DNA of 62,424 bases from Oceanobacillus profundus (GTDB lineage: Bacteria; Bacillota; Bacilli; Bacillales; Amphibacillaceae): positions 1 through 62,424 of the forward strand of contig NZ_QWEH01000022.1 of the NCBI RefSeq assembly GCF_003515705.1, read 5' to 3'. A model generated the notes under the pieces. The model made no database searches. It was not told the DNA's origin and saw nothing but the letters and a program-made list of their open reading frames with translations. Shown here one piece after another: positions 44,293-53,677 of this stretch (position 1 is the first letter of the stretch; each line of letters opens with the position of its first letter). A program made the translations under genes and the position numbers.

Positions 44293-45135
44293 TTAATCTA
44301 TTTTATTGTTTAGCCGCTGGAGATGCATCGTTAAGTAAACAACTTCTCCATCGTAAACAGAAGTATTTAGTGTTTGTTGCATAATTTTAATTAGCTTCCA
44401 TGCAAGATTATAGCATACTGGATATTCCGTTTTCAAGAGGTTTGCTATTTTTTCTGGTTCCTCAATAAACTCATTGTTAGTTATTCGTTCAATTGTATAA
44501 CGCAAATGCCTTACAAGACGTAGGTAATGAATGCTTTCTCTATCAATCTGTATTTCTAATTGGTCTTCAATCACATTAATCAGTTTCGTCACAAGCTGAG
44601 AATATTTATTTAAATCAGCAATTGCTTTATCTGTAATTGCACTATGAATATGCAATGCAATAAAACCAATTTCCCCTTCTGGCAGTTCGACCTGCAGCGA
44701 TTGATTAATATAATCAACAACATCAGCGGCAATTTCATATTCTGCAGGATAAAGCGCTTTTGTTTCTTTTAAAAACGGATTTTTAATCGCCATTCCTTTT
44801 AATAAACGCGTAATTGCAAATGCGGTGTGGTCCGTGAGTGCAACATGCACCTTTTCATGTAAAGGTGTATTTGATCTTGCTTGAATGATATTAATTGATT
44901 CAATAATCGTTTTTAATACCGCTTCATCCACCTGAGGCAAAAGCTTAATATAATTTGCTTGTTCCCTTTCATTTCTTAATACAAATAGCTTTTCAATCGC
45001 ATCCTCCGTAATTGTATCATTCTTTTTCCGGTTAAATCCGATACCTTTCCCAATTAAAACTACTTCCTGCCCCTCGTCATCACTTGCAATCAACACATTG
45101 TTATTCAATGCCTTTTTTACTGTATATAAGACCAA
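44293..45135 (-). CDS. glcT: transcription antiterminator GlcT
   Basis: 280 residues: an RNA-binding CAT domain (1-60, VKKALNNNVLIASDD), then two PRD domains with conserved histidines (VALTDHTAFAI, IALHIHSA in PRD1; VRHLRYTIER and YLTMHLQRL in PRD2). It lets ptsG be transcribed when glucose is present; EIIGlc phosphorylates it otherwise. TTG start behind GAGGAGAG. Directly upstream of ptsG. Confidence 0.94.
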   Translation of the reverse strand: MVLYTVKKALNNNVLIASDDEGQEVVLIGKGIGFNRKKNDTITEDAIEKLFVLRNEREQANYIKLLPQVDEAVLKTIIESINIIQARSNTPLHEKVHVALTDHTAFAITRLLKGMAIKNPFLKETKALYPAEYEIAADVVDYINQSLQVELPEGEIGFIALHIHSAITDKAIADLNKYSQLVTKLINVIEDQLEIQIDRESIHYLRLVRHLRYTIERITNNEFIEEPEKIANLLKTEYPVCYNLAWKLIKIMQQTLNTSVYDGEVVYLTMHLQRLNNKID

Positions 45136-45248
45136 GGTCTTTCTCTCCTCTTCCTAAGGGCTTCTATCTGTATTACTGAATCCTCGTTCCTCAATTGTTT
45201 AATATAGCACAATAGGAAAAGAGTTTCATCCATTATACTATCGAAACA

Positions 45249-45298
45249 AGGAATAGCCGCACTATTCGTTATGCGACGAACAGCGCGATTCCCTTTAT
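45249..45298 (-). terminator. hairpin after helD, probable terminator
   Basis: On the minus strand AAGGGAAT, GCGC and TTCGT pair with ACGAA, GTGCG and ATTCCTT in a long imperfect stem just after the helD stop; the T run is short (TGTTTC). Confidence 0.5.
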
Positions 45299-47601
45299 TC
45301 CTTCACATCATACAACTCTTTCGGAACAAGTTTGATAAAAGGAGATATCTCTTGTCGACAGAGTATTGTCAAAGCATGCATTGCCCTTGTACAGGCAGTA
45401 TAAAATAAGGATTTATCCGATTCCAATGAATAGTGATCTGCTGATGCATCAGGTATGATGACAGCATCAAATTCAATTCCCTTCGCCAAATAGATTGGCA
45501 AAACAAGCACACCTTTTTCAAATGTATAGGTTTCTTCATTTACCAAATGGATGGGTAGCTTATCTTGTAATAAATGATAAATCTGTTCACTTTCCTCTAA
45601 TGTCTTACATATTAATGCAATTGTCTCGTTCCCCTTCTTCAATTGCTCCTCCACACACGTCAATACAGTTGTCATCCATTCATTTTCATTTTGCAGGTTG
45701 ATCAGTTCTGGCTTACTTCCTTCACGATTAAACGGTTCAATTGGTTCATGGCCAGGTGCAAAATACGTTGTAAAATCAACAATTTGTTTTGTTGAACGAT
45801 AGCTTTTTGTCAGTGTAATTCGTTCATGGCTTTCTACATGCTCCACTGGTATGAGCGGGTTTTCTTTCGCAACATGCGTATAAATAGCTTGATTAACGTC
45901 TCCTAATAGTGTCATTCTCGTATAAGGAAAAAGATGCTTAATATAGGCAAATTGAAAGGCAGAGTAATCCTGTGCTTCATCGATAATCAACTGCCGGACA
46001 GAACGATCGGCACTGTCCCCTAGCAATCTCCCTTTAAAATAGAGATATGGTGTAGCATTCTCCCACGTTAGAAACTTCTGAGATAAATCCGTTGCAATTT
46101 GGGCACGGATATCCTGCCAATTGTTTGGTAGCTCTTTTGTATTCCATTCAGTAAACAACTGTTGATAAGTGGCTAATATATTTACAAACGCGAACTGCTT
46201 CACACGTTTTTTCAGCGGTTGAAAAAAACGCTTCACCATATATCTTCTTAATATTTTCTCTTCATCTTGAACTGTACTCGATTGCATCTTTTCTTCTGCT
46301 CGCTGATATGCACGCATATAATCCTCTTTATCCAGCAATTCGATTTGCTCCATTACCCAGTCCTCAGCAATTTCCTGCTGCTGATATTTACTTAGTTCCT
46401 GCAGCAACCATTTCGATACCATTTCCATCTTATTTGGGATTGCTATCTCTTTATCCAAGGAATAAAAATATTCTCCGATTTGCCCCTGATCGATGAGTGT
46501 TCTTCCACGAAATTTAATAGGTTTAAATTGAATACCGCTACCATTCAGATCCGAAGTAAAAGCATCAATTAACTGCATAAAATCAATGGTCGATAAATAA
46601 TCCATATTCTTCATTCGAATAGGATAATGTTCACTCTCTGTTTGCGTTAATACATATTCCATCTGCTCAAACGGTGATTCAATTGTAAGGTTGCCGCCAA
46701 TTCCATTTTTTAAGTAATCCAAAAACGTCATTTGTCTAACATTCGTTTCGCCTAACTCAGGAAGCACATTGGAAATATAACTGCTAAATAACGGATTCGG
46801 TGAAAATAATACAATATTATCTGCATGTAACTCCTCGCGGTAGCGATACATTAAATATGCAATTCGCTGTAAAGCTGCAGACGTCTTTCCGCTTCCTGCT
46901 ACCCCTTGAACGATTAAAAGCTTACTACGCTCATTTCGAATAATTTTATTTTGTTCTTTCTGTATTGTTGCTACAATGTTTTTCATAGACGTACTCGCAT
47001 TATTCCCCAACGCTTGCTGAAGTAGCTCATCACCGATTGTAATGCCTGTATCAAACATCCCCTCAATGACACCTTGTTTTATAATGAATTGCCGTTTCAA
47101 TGTCATTTCACCAGATATAGTGCTATCCAATGTTTGATAATGGGCTGGTCCTGGAGAGAAATCGTAGTATAGACTCGAGATCGGTGCACGCCAATCATAC
47201 ACAAGAAAGTCCTCTTCATCTTGATCCATCAACGAGGCTATTCCTATATAAAGCGACTCTTTCTCAGTTCCTGGCTCTTCAATAAAATCAAATCGCCCAA
47301 AATAAGGAGCGTTCCTGAGTCTTTGTAATGTTTGTATTTCTGCACTTATTTTCCCGTGGAATTGCTCTTTCTGGGATAATATTGCAGCTTGCTGCTTAAT
47401 ACTTTCCTGCGTTTCTATGATATCATCCATTTCTTCAAGATTAACCGTTACATCATCCCAAAATGTTTTACGCAGCTCAACAACGCTTTGTTTTAATCCT
47501 GCAGATCGTGCCTCAAGATTTTCTTCTTTATTGTTGATCACTTCTACTACCTTCTCAACCCGACGCTGTTCATATTGGCGATTTTCAGTATCGTGACTCA
47601 T
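45295..47601 (-). CDS. helD: RNA polymerase recycling motor ATPase HelD
   Basis: About 768 residues, like B. subtilis HelD. An N-terminal coiled coil (residues 1-90) is followed by a UvrD-like helicase fold: VQGVAGSGKTSAALQR is Walker A, LIIDEAQDYSAFQ Walker B, and VLPIYLAKGIEFDAVIIPDA a late motif. It removes stalled RNA polymerase from DNA or nucleic acid. The start is uncertain: ATG 47601 (nine bases after AGAGGG) or ATG 47610. Monocistronic. Confidence 0.92.
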   Translation of the reverse strand: MSHDTENRQYEQRRVEKVVEVINNKEENLEARSAGLKQSVVELRKTFWDDVTVNLEEMDDIIETQESIKQQAAILSQKEQFHGKISAEIQTLQRLRNAPYFGRFDFIEEPGTEKESLYIGIASLMDQDEEDFLVYDWRAPISSLYYDFSPGPAHYQTLDSTISGEMTLKRQFIIKQGVIEGMFDTGITIGDELLQQALGNNASTSMKNIVATIQKEQNKIIRNERSKLLIVQGVAGSGKTSAALQRIAYLMYRYREELHADNIVLFSPNPLFSSYISNVLPELGETNVRQMTFLDYLKNGIGGNLTIESPFEQMEYVLTQTESEHYPIRMKNMDYLSTIDFMQLIDAFTSDLNGSGIQFKPIKFRGRTLIDQGQIGEYFYSLDKEIAIPNKMEMVSKWLLQELSKYQQQEIAEDWVMEQIELLDKEDYMRAYQRAEEKMQSSTVQDEEKILRRYMVKRFFQPLKKRVKQFAFVNILATYQQLFTEWNTKELPNNWQDIRAQIATDLSQKFLTWENATPYLYFKGRLLGDSADRSVRQLIIDEAQDYSAFQFAYIKHLFPYTRMTLLGDVNQAIYTHVAKENPLIPVEHVESHERITLTKSYRSTKQIVDFTTYFAPGHEPIEPFNREGSKPELINLQNENEWMTTVLTCVEEQLKKGNETIALICKTLEESEQIYHLLQDKLPIHLVNEETYTFEKGVLVLPIYLAKGIEFDAVIIPDASADHYSLESDKSLFYTACTRAMHALTILCRQEISPFIKLVPKELYDVKE

Positions 47602-47638
47602 TGCATCCATCCCTCTCTCAATAAATTTCATTTTTTAG

Positions 47639-47812
47639 TTGACAACAGCAGAAATTGTTTGATATAATATAGTTGGATAGTTATGATATCACAAAATGAT
47701 ATTTAATAACTAAGTTAGTATAGCATATTTATTTACCTGTGACAATATATTATTTACTTATTTTATAACACGTTATCCGAGAAGCAGCGCGACACACGCG
47801 GCTTCTTTTTTT
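47639..47812 (+). ncRNA. possible orphan small RNA or terminated leader upstream of prfC
   Basis: A near-consensus sigma-A promoter TTGACA (47639-47644), 18-base spacer, TATAAT (47663-47668). About 105 bases on lies a GAAGCaGCG/CGCgGCTTC hairpin with one mismatch (47781-47805) and seven T's. No credible ORF lies between; ATG at 47684 opens only seven codons. The expected RNA is about 137 nt. It ends 190 bases before prfC, which has its own promoter. Confidence 0.5.
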
Positions 47813-47938
47813 GCACTTATAATAGAGAACAATCATCTTTCCCCTCCATAATTATGAGCTTTAGAAGGACTATCAGCATTTTACAAGTAAACGGCAATTA
47901 ATCAAACTCAAGCTGCATCGATCGCTAAAAATCAAACA

Positions 47939-47968
47939 GTGACAGGCACCTCTTTCATATAGTATGAT
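47939..47968 (+). promoter_or_regulatory. prfC promoter
   Basis: GTGACA (47939-47944) and TATGAT (47963-47968) are separated by 18 bases. The transcript would start near 47975, after the upstream ATG at 47964, so translation must begin at 48003. Confidence 0.55.
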
Positions 47969-48002
47969 AAAAGAATCTTTAAGAACAGAAGGGATTATTG
48001 GA

Positions 48003-49565
48003 ATGGCAATACATGAAGAAGTAAAAAAACGAAAAACATTTGCGATTATTTCGCATCCCGATGCAGGAAAAACAACAATGACAGAAAAGCTGCTATTATA
48101 TGGGAATCTGATTCGTTCAGCTGGTACCGTAAAAGGGAAAAAATCAGGGAAATTTGCAACATCAGACTGGATGGAGATCGAGAAACAACGTGGGATTTCC
48201 GTTACCTCCAGTGTAATGAACTTTTTCTATGAAGGCTATCACGTGAATATTCTCGATACTCCTGGACATGAGGATTTTAGTGAAGATACGTACCGCACAT
48301 TAACAGCTGTCGATAGTGTTGTGATGATTATTGATTCCACTAAAGGAATCGAGCCCCAAACAATCAAGCTGTTTAAAGTATGCCGTATGCGCGGTATTCC
48401 TATATTTACGTTTATAAATAAATTAGACCGTGAAGGTAAAGAACCACTTGAGTTATTAGAGGAAATTGAGCAGGTGCTTGAAATTGAAACATATCCAATG
48501 AATTGGCCAGTTGGAATGGGCAAACAATTCCTTGGCATATTCGATCGTTATGGTAAGCAATTTGTGAAGCACCATACCAATGAAGAAGAAACCTATATTC
48601 CATATGCTGAATTAGATAATGTCGAGCATAAGGAGCTGACAAGGAACCCGACGTACGAAGCAGCCAAGGATGAGCTGGAATTAGTCGCTGAAGCAGGCGA
48701 TCAATTTTCACTTGATGCAATCATGAAAGGTGAGCAAACACCTGTCTTTTTCGGTAGCGCCCTTGCTCCATTTGGTGTCGAGCTCTTTTTCAATACATTT
48801 ATCTCGATGGCACCAACACCAACACCTAGAAAGACAACAGAGGGAATTGTCCAACCAGACCATGAAGATTTTTCTGGATTTATTTTCAAAATCCAAGCCA
48901 ACATGAATCCTGCTCACCGTGATCGAATTGCATTTTTAAGAGTTTGCTCCGGGAAGTTCGAACGTGGGATGAGCGTCAAATTATCACGAACAGGGAAAAT
49001 ATTCAAACTTTCCCAATCTCAACAAATGGTTGCTTCAACTAGAGAAACTGTTGAGGAAGCATATGCGGGCGATATTATTGGCATTTACGATCCAAATGCT
49101 TATCAAATCGGTGATACATTAATAGCTGGCAAGGAAACAATCGAGTACGACGAACTGCCAGTATTCCCTCCAGAATTATTTAAAAAAGTGGCTGCAAAAA
49201 ACGTTATGAAATCGAAGCAATTTAGAAAAGGAATCGAACAGCTCGTTCAAGAAGGAGCTATTCAATTATTCCGCGACCGGCTTACCGATTCCTTTATTTT
49301 AGGAGCTGTAGGCGAGCTACAATATGACGTATTTAAATATCGAATGCAAAATGAATATAATGCAGAGGTTTTATTTGAATCAATTGGGGAGCGAATTCCC
49401 CGCTGGTTAAAAGAAGATCAGGTTGATGAATCTTTATTTGATAGCGGGAATTTACTTGTTAAAGACCGTCACGGCAATCCACTCGTTTTATTCCGAAACG
49501 AATTCTCATTAAATTGGTTTCAAGATAAAAACCCCAAAATCGAATTAATTGACCTATTAAGCTGA
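48003..49565 (+). CDS. prfC: peptide chain release factor 3
   Basis: About 520 residues. GTPase motifs: [12 protein letters not shown] (G1), [16 protein letters not shown] (G3), INKLDREG (G4), then EF-Tu-like domains. RF3 frees RF1/RF2 from the ribosome after termination. Start at 48003 follows AGAAGGGATTATTGG; the ATG at 47964 lies within the -10 of the likely promoter. Confidence 0.94.
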   Translation: MAIHEEVKKRKTFAIISHPDAGKTTMTEKLLLYGNLIRSAGTVKGKKSGKFATSDWMEIEKQRGISVTSSVMNFFYEGYHVNILDTPGHEDFSEDTYRTLTAVDSVVMIIDSTKGIEPQTIKLFKVCRMRGIPIFTFINKLDREGKEPLELLEEIEQVLEIETYPMNWPVGMGKQFLGIFDRYGKQFVKHHTNEEETYIPYAELDNVEHKELTRNPTYEAAKDELELVAEAGDQFSLDAIMKGEQTPVFFGSALAPFGVELFFNTFISMAPTPTPRKTTEGIVQPDHEDFSGFIFKIQANMNPAHRDRIAFLRVCSGKFERGMSVKLSRTGKIFKLSQSQQMVASTRETVEEAYAGDIIGIYDPNAYQIGDTLIAGKETIEYDELPVFPPELFKKVAAKNVMKSKQFRKGIEQLVQEGAIQLFRDRLTDSFILGAVGELQYDVFKYRMQNEYNAEVLFESIGERIPRWLKEDQVDESLFDSGNLLVKDRHGNPLVLFRNEFSLNWFQDKNPKIELIDLLS

Positions 49566-49699
49566 TTTAATTAGTAAGTGTGTGTCCATCAAATGGATCC
49601 ACACTTTTTCTTTACATTGTCTATCCTTATATTGCCATGTATGAAGCAACCGCAGATAATCATAATAAGAAAAACAAAAATCAAGGGGTGAGTATAGAA

Positions 49700-49906
49700 A
49701 TGGGTGAAAGCAGACAGTTTCGAGCTGGACAAAAAGCACCGAATAACGGGGTTTATATCGAAATTGGCGAAACTGGTGGGAATGTCAATGACCCTCAGAA
49801 GGTCGAATTAAATGCAGGAGACACATTTCCCGAAAACACGAATCATAATCGATTATGGACAAATAAACGCCACCTTACAAGACCAGGTAAACCAGGGGTC
49901 CAGTAA
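49700..49906 (+). CDS. yjzC: YjzC family small protein
   Basis: 68 residues. FRAGQKAPNNGVYIEIGETG and FPENTNHNRLW match the YjzC family (PF14168), short proteins of unknown function in Bacillaceae. SD AAGGGGTGAG fixes the start at 49700. Lies between prfC and a perfect terminator. Confidence 0.8.
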   Translation: MGESRQFRAGQKAPNNGVYIEIGETGGNVNDPQKVELNAGDTFPENTNHNRLWTNKRHLTRPGKPGVQ

Positions 49907-49935
49907 GTTCCATATCATTCCTCAATTCTCAGAAA

Positions 49936-49976
49936 ATTAAAGCTCTGCAGTTCATCGTCTCCTGCAGAGCTTTAAT
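49936..49976. terminator. bidirectional intrinsic terminator
   Basis: A perfect 15-bp stem (ATTAAAGCTCTGCAG and its complement) with an 11-base loop between the convergent yjzC and uracil permease genes. Confidence 0.88.
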
Positions 49977-49984
49977 ATGTCTAT

Positions 49985-51244
49985 TTATTCATTTGATAAC
50001 TTAAGCGTATTGAACAATTTAAACAGTAAGCTGATCACAATTGCTACAACTGTCGCTAGACCCATACCTGTTAACGCTACTGTTCCGATTGTAATTGACG
50101 CACCACTAATTCCGATTGCTAGGACAACACAAGTCAGAATCAAATTTTGCGAGTTATTATAATCAACCTGCTGTTCTACTAACATCCGAAGTCCGCTAAC
50201 CGCGATGATTCCGAAAAGAAGCAAGGAAATCCCACCCATTACTGGTGTCGGAATCGAGGAAATAAGTGCAGCGAGCTTTCCACAGAAGGATAGAATTACC
50301 GCAATGATTGCTGCCCCTCCAATTATCCAAGTCGAATAGACACGAGTAATCGCGAGTACCCCTATATTTTCACCATACGTTGTATTCGGAGTGGAACCAA
50401 AGAAACTGGAGAGCATTGTAGAAATACCATTACCGAATAAAGAGCGGTCCAAGCCAGGATCCTTTGTTAAATCTTTATCAACAATATTTCCAGTCACAAC
50501 TAGATGACCTATGTGCTCGGGTATAAGTACAAGCGCTGCCGGCAGAATAATTAAGATATCAGACCAATTAAACTCAATTTGGTAGTACGTAGGCATCTGA
50601 ATCCATGCAGCTTCCTTTACAGCTGTATAGTCAACAATACCGAATAGTGTTGCGATAATATAACCAGTTATAATTCCAAGTAAAATCGGAATTATTTTCA
50701 AGAAACCACGCATTGTTACCCAATAAATTATGGTCGCTCCTAGTGTCAGCAATGAAACCGTTACGTTAACCGCCGTATCTGTTGCACCTTCTGACGGTAA
50801 TAGACCAGCCATATCCGCTGCTACTGGAACCAGCTCTAATCCAATTACCGCAACGATAGCCCCCATTGCTGCCGGGGGAAAAATAACATCAATCCAGGAA
50901 GTACCCGCATATTTCACGATAATACCGACTAGAACCAGCACGAACCCTACAACAAAGAATCCGCCTAGTGCCGCTCCATAGCCTCCCCCAACAGTTAATA
51001 CTGCTGTTACTGGCGAAATAAAGGCAAAGCTAGAGCCTAAATAAGCCGGGATTTTTCCTTTTGTAATCAAAATGTATAGTAATGTCCCAACTCCATTCAT
51101 GAGTAAGATTGTTGCTGGATCGACTCCAAATAAAATTGGTACTAATACAGTTGAACCGAACATTGCGAATAAGTGCTGAAAACTAAGTGGCAAACTTTGT
51201 AATAAAGGTAACCGTTCATCAACTTGTATCTCCCGCTGTTTCAT
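49985..51244 (-). CDS. pyrP: uracil permease (NCS2 family)
   Basis: 419 residues with 12-14 helices. FGSTVLVPILFGVDPA at the first segment, VLIPEHIGHLVVTG with the conserved Glu/His, and FGSTPNTTYGENIGVLAIT are uracil transporter (UraA/PyrP) signatures. It takes up uracil by proton symport. A PyrR-type attenuator in the leader supports pyrimidine control and the uracil substrate. Confidence 0.93.
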   Translation of the reverse strand: MKQREIQVDERLPLLQSLPLSFQHLFAMFGSTVLVPILFGVDPATILLMNGVGTLLYILITKGKIPAYLGSSFAFISPVTAVLTVGGGYGAALGGFFVVGFVLVLVGIIVKYAGTSWIDVIFPPAAMGAIVAVIGLELVPVAADMAGLLPSEGATDTAVNVTVSLLTLGATIIYWVTMRGFLKIIPILLGIITGYIIATLFGIVDYTAVKEAAWIQMPTYYQIEFNWSDILIILPAALVLIPEHIGHLVVTGNIVDKDLTKDPGLDRSLFGNGISTMLSSFFGSTPNTTYGENIGVLAITRVYSTWIIGGAAIIAVILSFCGKLAALISSIPTPVMGGISLLLFGIIAVSGLRMLVEQQVDYNNSQNLILTCVVLAIGISGASITIGTVALTGMGLATVVAIVISLLFKLFNTLKLSNE

Positions 51245-51291
51245 TTCTTTCTCTCCTCTGTTTACCTTTTAAAATTCCAGTGTTTTCACAT

Positions 51292-51330
51292 AAAAAAACA
51301 CCTTGCCAAAAAGAACTGGTAAGGTGTTTG
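51292..51330 (-). terminator. attenuator terminator of pyrP
   Basis: AACACCTTACC/GGCAAGGTGTT stem on the minus strand followed by seven T's, 50 bases before the SD of pyrP. Works with the PyrR-binding hairpin at 51393-51426. Confidence 0.85.
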
Positions 51331-51392
51331 CTTTAGCAGCACATGATAGCAGGCCTAGCCCGCCACTAGTTGTGCATCCATATCCGTCTCAT

Positions 51393-51426
51393 CCTTACCA
51401 GCCTCACAGGACTGATTTAAAGGTAA
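51393..51426 (-). promoter_or_regulatory. PyrR-binding anti-antiterminator in the pyrP leader
   Basis: The minus strand reads AGTCCTGTGAGGCT inside a CCTT/AAGG-closed hairpin, the known PyrR-binding loop (ARUCCNGNGAGGYU). With UMP-bound PyrR it favours the downstream terminator. A sigma-A promoter, TTGACA (51471-51476) with AATAAT (51447-51452) 18 bases on, drives this leader. Confidence 0.9.
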
Positions 51427-51484
51427 TTCATTTTATTGTTAAACCTATTATTGCAAGAAAAGGCCTAATATGTCAAGCTATTTT

Positions 51485-51703
51485 TTAGTCCTTTGCCACT
51501 AACTCAAAAACCTCCCTTTTATCGTCCCATTCAACCGTAACCTCTATAGTTTGGTTTTCTCGAACAGTTATACCATTCCTTCCACCTGAGTTTGTAATCT
51601 CGTACCGACGAGAACAGTGATAACCTTCTTCCAATTCGACGCAAACAATTCGCCTTAATTTCCTTACTATTATTACAACAAAAAAATCATCACACCATAT
51701 CAT
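51485..51703 (-). CDS. uncharacterised small ORF, start doubtful
   Basis: A 72-codon frame ending VTVEWDDKREVFELVAKD, which has a coding-like look (alternating beta pattern, charged). I do not recognise a family. The first ATG lies inside the trmB terminator hairpin, so the real start, if any, is further in (perhaps TTG at 51634). It may be a remnant of a longer gene. Confidence 0.35.
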   Translation of the reverse strand: MIWCDDFFVVIIVRKLRRIVCVELEEGYHCSRRYEITNSGGRNGITVRENQTIEVTVEWDDKREVFELVAKD

Positions 51704-51716
51704 GCGATGACCTTTT
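51680..51716 (-). terminator. intrinsic terminator of trmB
   Basis: TCATCGCA/TGTGATGA stem (one G-U pair) on the minus strand followed by seven T's, eight bases after the trmB stop. Confidence 0.8.
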
Positions 51717-51723
51717 TCGTATA

Positions 51724-52359
51724 TTAAAAGCTTGCTTTACTGCGATAGATAACTTGTCCCTTCGAAGAGAACTTTTCCTCATATTCTGTCATGATATTCA
51801 ATGGATCATTTATTGCATGAAGATCTAAGTTCACTTCTTCCAGCTTCATTCCAAAAGCATTGAAGCTGACTAAGGAATATTCAAATAAACCACGATTATC
51901 TGTTTTAAAAATAACCTTGCCAGTTGAATCAAGAATCTCTTTATACTGCTCTAAAAATGTATGATATGTTAATCTTCTCTTCTCATGGCGATTTTTCGGC
52001 CATGGATCAGAGAAATTTAAATAAATCGTTGCAATTTCATTTTCAGCAAAAATCTCTCGTAAATCAGCAGCATCTACATTTAATAGCAATAAATTATCCA
52101 CTTCTGCATCTAACGCTTTCTGACCCGCTGTTACAATAATACTCTTCACTACTTCAATCCCAATAAAATTAATATCTGGATGCTGCTTAGCCATCCCTAC
52201 AATGTACTGGCCTTTACCAGTTCCCACTTCAATGTGAATCGGATGATCGTTATTAAAGAGTTGTTGCCATTTCCCCTTATGCTCCATTGCATTTGGAACA
52301 ATAAGCTGGCTATTTTCCTGCAAAAAATCATCCGCCCACGGTTTATGTCGTTGACGCAT
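51724..52359 (-). CDS. trmB: tRNA (guanine-46-N7)-methyltransferase
   Basis: 211 residues. IHIEVGTGKGQYIVGMA is the SAM-binding motif and IYLNFSDPWPKNRHEKRRL the TrmB catalytic signature. It methylates G46 of tRNA. The position beside ytzH and ytmP matches B. subtilis. Confidence 0.95.
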   Translation of the reverse strand: MRQRHKPWADDFLQENSQLIVPNAMEHKGKWQQLFNNDHPIHIEVGTGKGQYIVGMAKQHPDINFIGIEVVKSIIVTAGQKALDAEVDNLLLLNVDAADLREIFAENEIATIYLNFSDPWPKNRHEKRRLTYHTFLEQYKEILDSTGKVIFKTDNRGLFEYSLVSFNAFGMKLEEVNLDLHAINDPLNIMTEYEEKFSSKGQVIYRSKASF

Positions 52360-52401
52360 TGTCTAAACCCTCGCTTTATTACTTTTTGTATAGAAATATG
52401 A

Positions 52402-52455
52402 AAAGCCACGCCCAGTCCGCACTTCGCTAATCGGGCGCTTCCGCTTTTGTGTATA
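52402..52455. repeat. GC-rich intergenic element, possible dispersed repeat
   Basis: A GC-rich stretch starting (minus strand) GCGGAAGCGCCCGATTAGCG lies between divergent trmB and ytzH in AT-rich DNA. Its GCGGAAGCGCC core resembles short elements seen between genes in many Bacillaceae. Only one copy is in the window. Confidence 0.4.
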
Positions 52456-52496
52456 GAAAAAATGAAACAGACTAAACTAACCTTGAGGTGATTACA

Positions 52497-52784
52497 ATGA
52501 CGCTTTCTGTTAACAATCAATTAACATTATTATACGATATTTTAGATGAACAGCAAGCTGACTGCTGCGCTAGTGTCAGTGAATACGAGCAGATTATTCG
52601 TTTAGTTGAATCAATGGTAAGAAACAATAGCATTTCAAATGAACAACTGCTAAGTCTCTTACCAGAAATTTATCATTATGGCAGACAAGGTGTGTCCGCA
52701 CAAAACATGCCAGATCACATTACAGCACACAAAAAAAATATGGATGAATGGATTAAAGCCTTACAGCATACTACTTTAGAATAA
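52497..52784 (+). CDS. ytzH: YtzH-like protein
   Basis: About 95 residues: LTLLYDILDEQQADCCASVSE, then helical segments ending MDEWIKALQH. Matches the YtzH family (PF14165) in size and location. Function unknown. GAGGTGATTACA gives the start at 52497. It overlaps ytmP tail to tail by 14 bases. Confidence 0.8.
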   Translation: MTLSVNNQLTLLYDILDEQQADCCASVSEYEQIIRLVESMVRNNSISNEQLLSLLPEIYHYGRQGVSAQNMPDHITAHKKNMDEWIKALQHTTLE

Positions 52785-53586
52785 ATTGGCGAATATGCTC
52801 ATTCAATTCCTTCAAATCGCGTAACCGTTCCGCCATTTTCTCTGGTTCTTCACGCTCGGCATGCCAGCATAAGAACCGAAGTGCATCCTGCACCAAATAC
52901 CAGTACATGCGCTCAAATAGGTTTTTATCTGGAGTAATCCCATATTTATACAACCAGTCATTCCAGTTCTCTTTTGGAATGTACCATTTAAGCAGCATAC
53001 CAAAGTCTGTCACAGGGTCTGCAATCATCGCATTATCCCAATCCACTAGAAAAACATCACTGTCCTCGGTAAGAATAAGATTATTATGATTAATATCGCA
53101 ATGGCAGACGACAAGGTTTTGATTCCGTGTTTTTGGGAGTAACTGTGCAAGATGCTTCATCGCCTCTTGAATTTCTTGATGCTTCATTAGACCCAAAGAT
53201 GTTAATAGCTGCTTTACATAGCTAAAACTATCATCCGACGTGACAGGCTTTTTCCCCATCCGCATAAGCATATGCAACAGTTCAGACGAATGATGGATTT
53301 TATACAATATATCCGCTACTCGCTGATGCTGCATTTCATATGATTTTAGTGCTCTTCCTTCAAGCCATTCCTGCGCCGTAATAACATCGCCATTTTCTAA
53401 TCGTTTTGTCCAAATAAGCTTGGGAACGATTCCTTCAGCAGATAATACAGCAAGAAATGGAGATGAATTACGTTTCAGAAAAAGTCTTCTATTATCCTTT
53501 TCTGCAACATATGCATCCCCAGTAAGTCCGCCCGCCGGTGTTATTTTCCATCCAACACCTAATACTTGTCCAAGCCACTCGATCAT
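52771..53586 (-). CDS. ytmP: phosphotransferase family protein YtmP (choline kinase-like)
   Basis: About 271 residues of the APH/choline kinase fold (PF01636). LTGDAYVAEKDNRRLFLKR contains the ATP lysine, VVCHCDINHNNLIL the catalytic Asp/Asn, and FLVDWDNAMIADP the metal-binding aspartate. It probably phosphorylates a small hydroxyl compound; substrate unknown. I take the ATG at 53586, matching relatives; the longer frame adds 11 residues. Confidence 0.83.
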   Translation of the reverse strand: MIEWLGQVLGVGWKITPAGGLTGDAYVAEKDNRRLFLKRNSSPFLAVLSAEGIVPKLIWTKRLENGDVITAQEWLEGRALKSYEMQHQRVADILYKIHHSSELLHMLMRMGKKPVTSDDSFSYVKQLLTSLGLMKHQEIQEAMKHLAQLLPKTRNQNLVVCHCDINHNNLILTEDSDVFLVDWDNAMIADPVTDFGMLLKWYIPKENWNDWLYKYGITPDKNLFERMYWYLVQDALRFLCWHAEREEPEKMAERLRDLKELNEHIRQFILK

Positions 53587-53677
53587 AATTCGTTCACATC
53601 TTTCAAAATTAGCATTCAATAATACATTTTATAGTGATTTCCATTAAAACACAAATAACTTTTTCTATAAATTTTAT

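Noticed and set aside
47964..48002. N-terminal extension of prfC from ATG 47964
   Set aside because: That ATG lies inside the -10 of a good promoter and has no SD; RF3 proteins start near the ATG at 48003.
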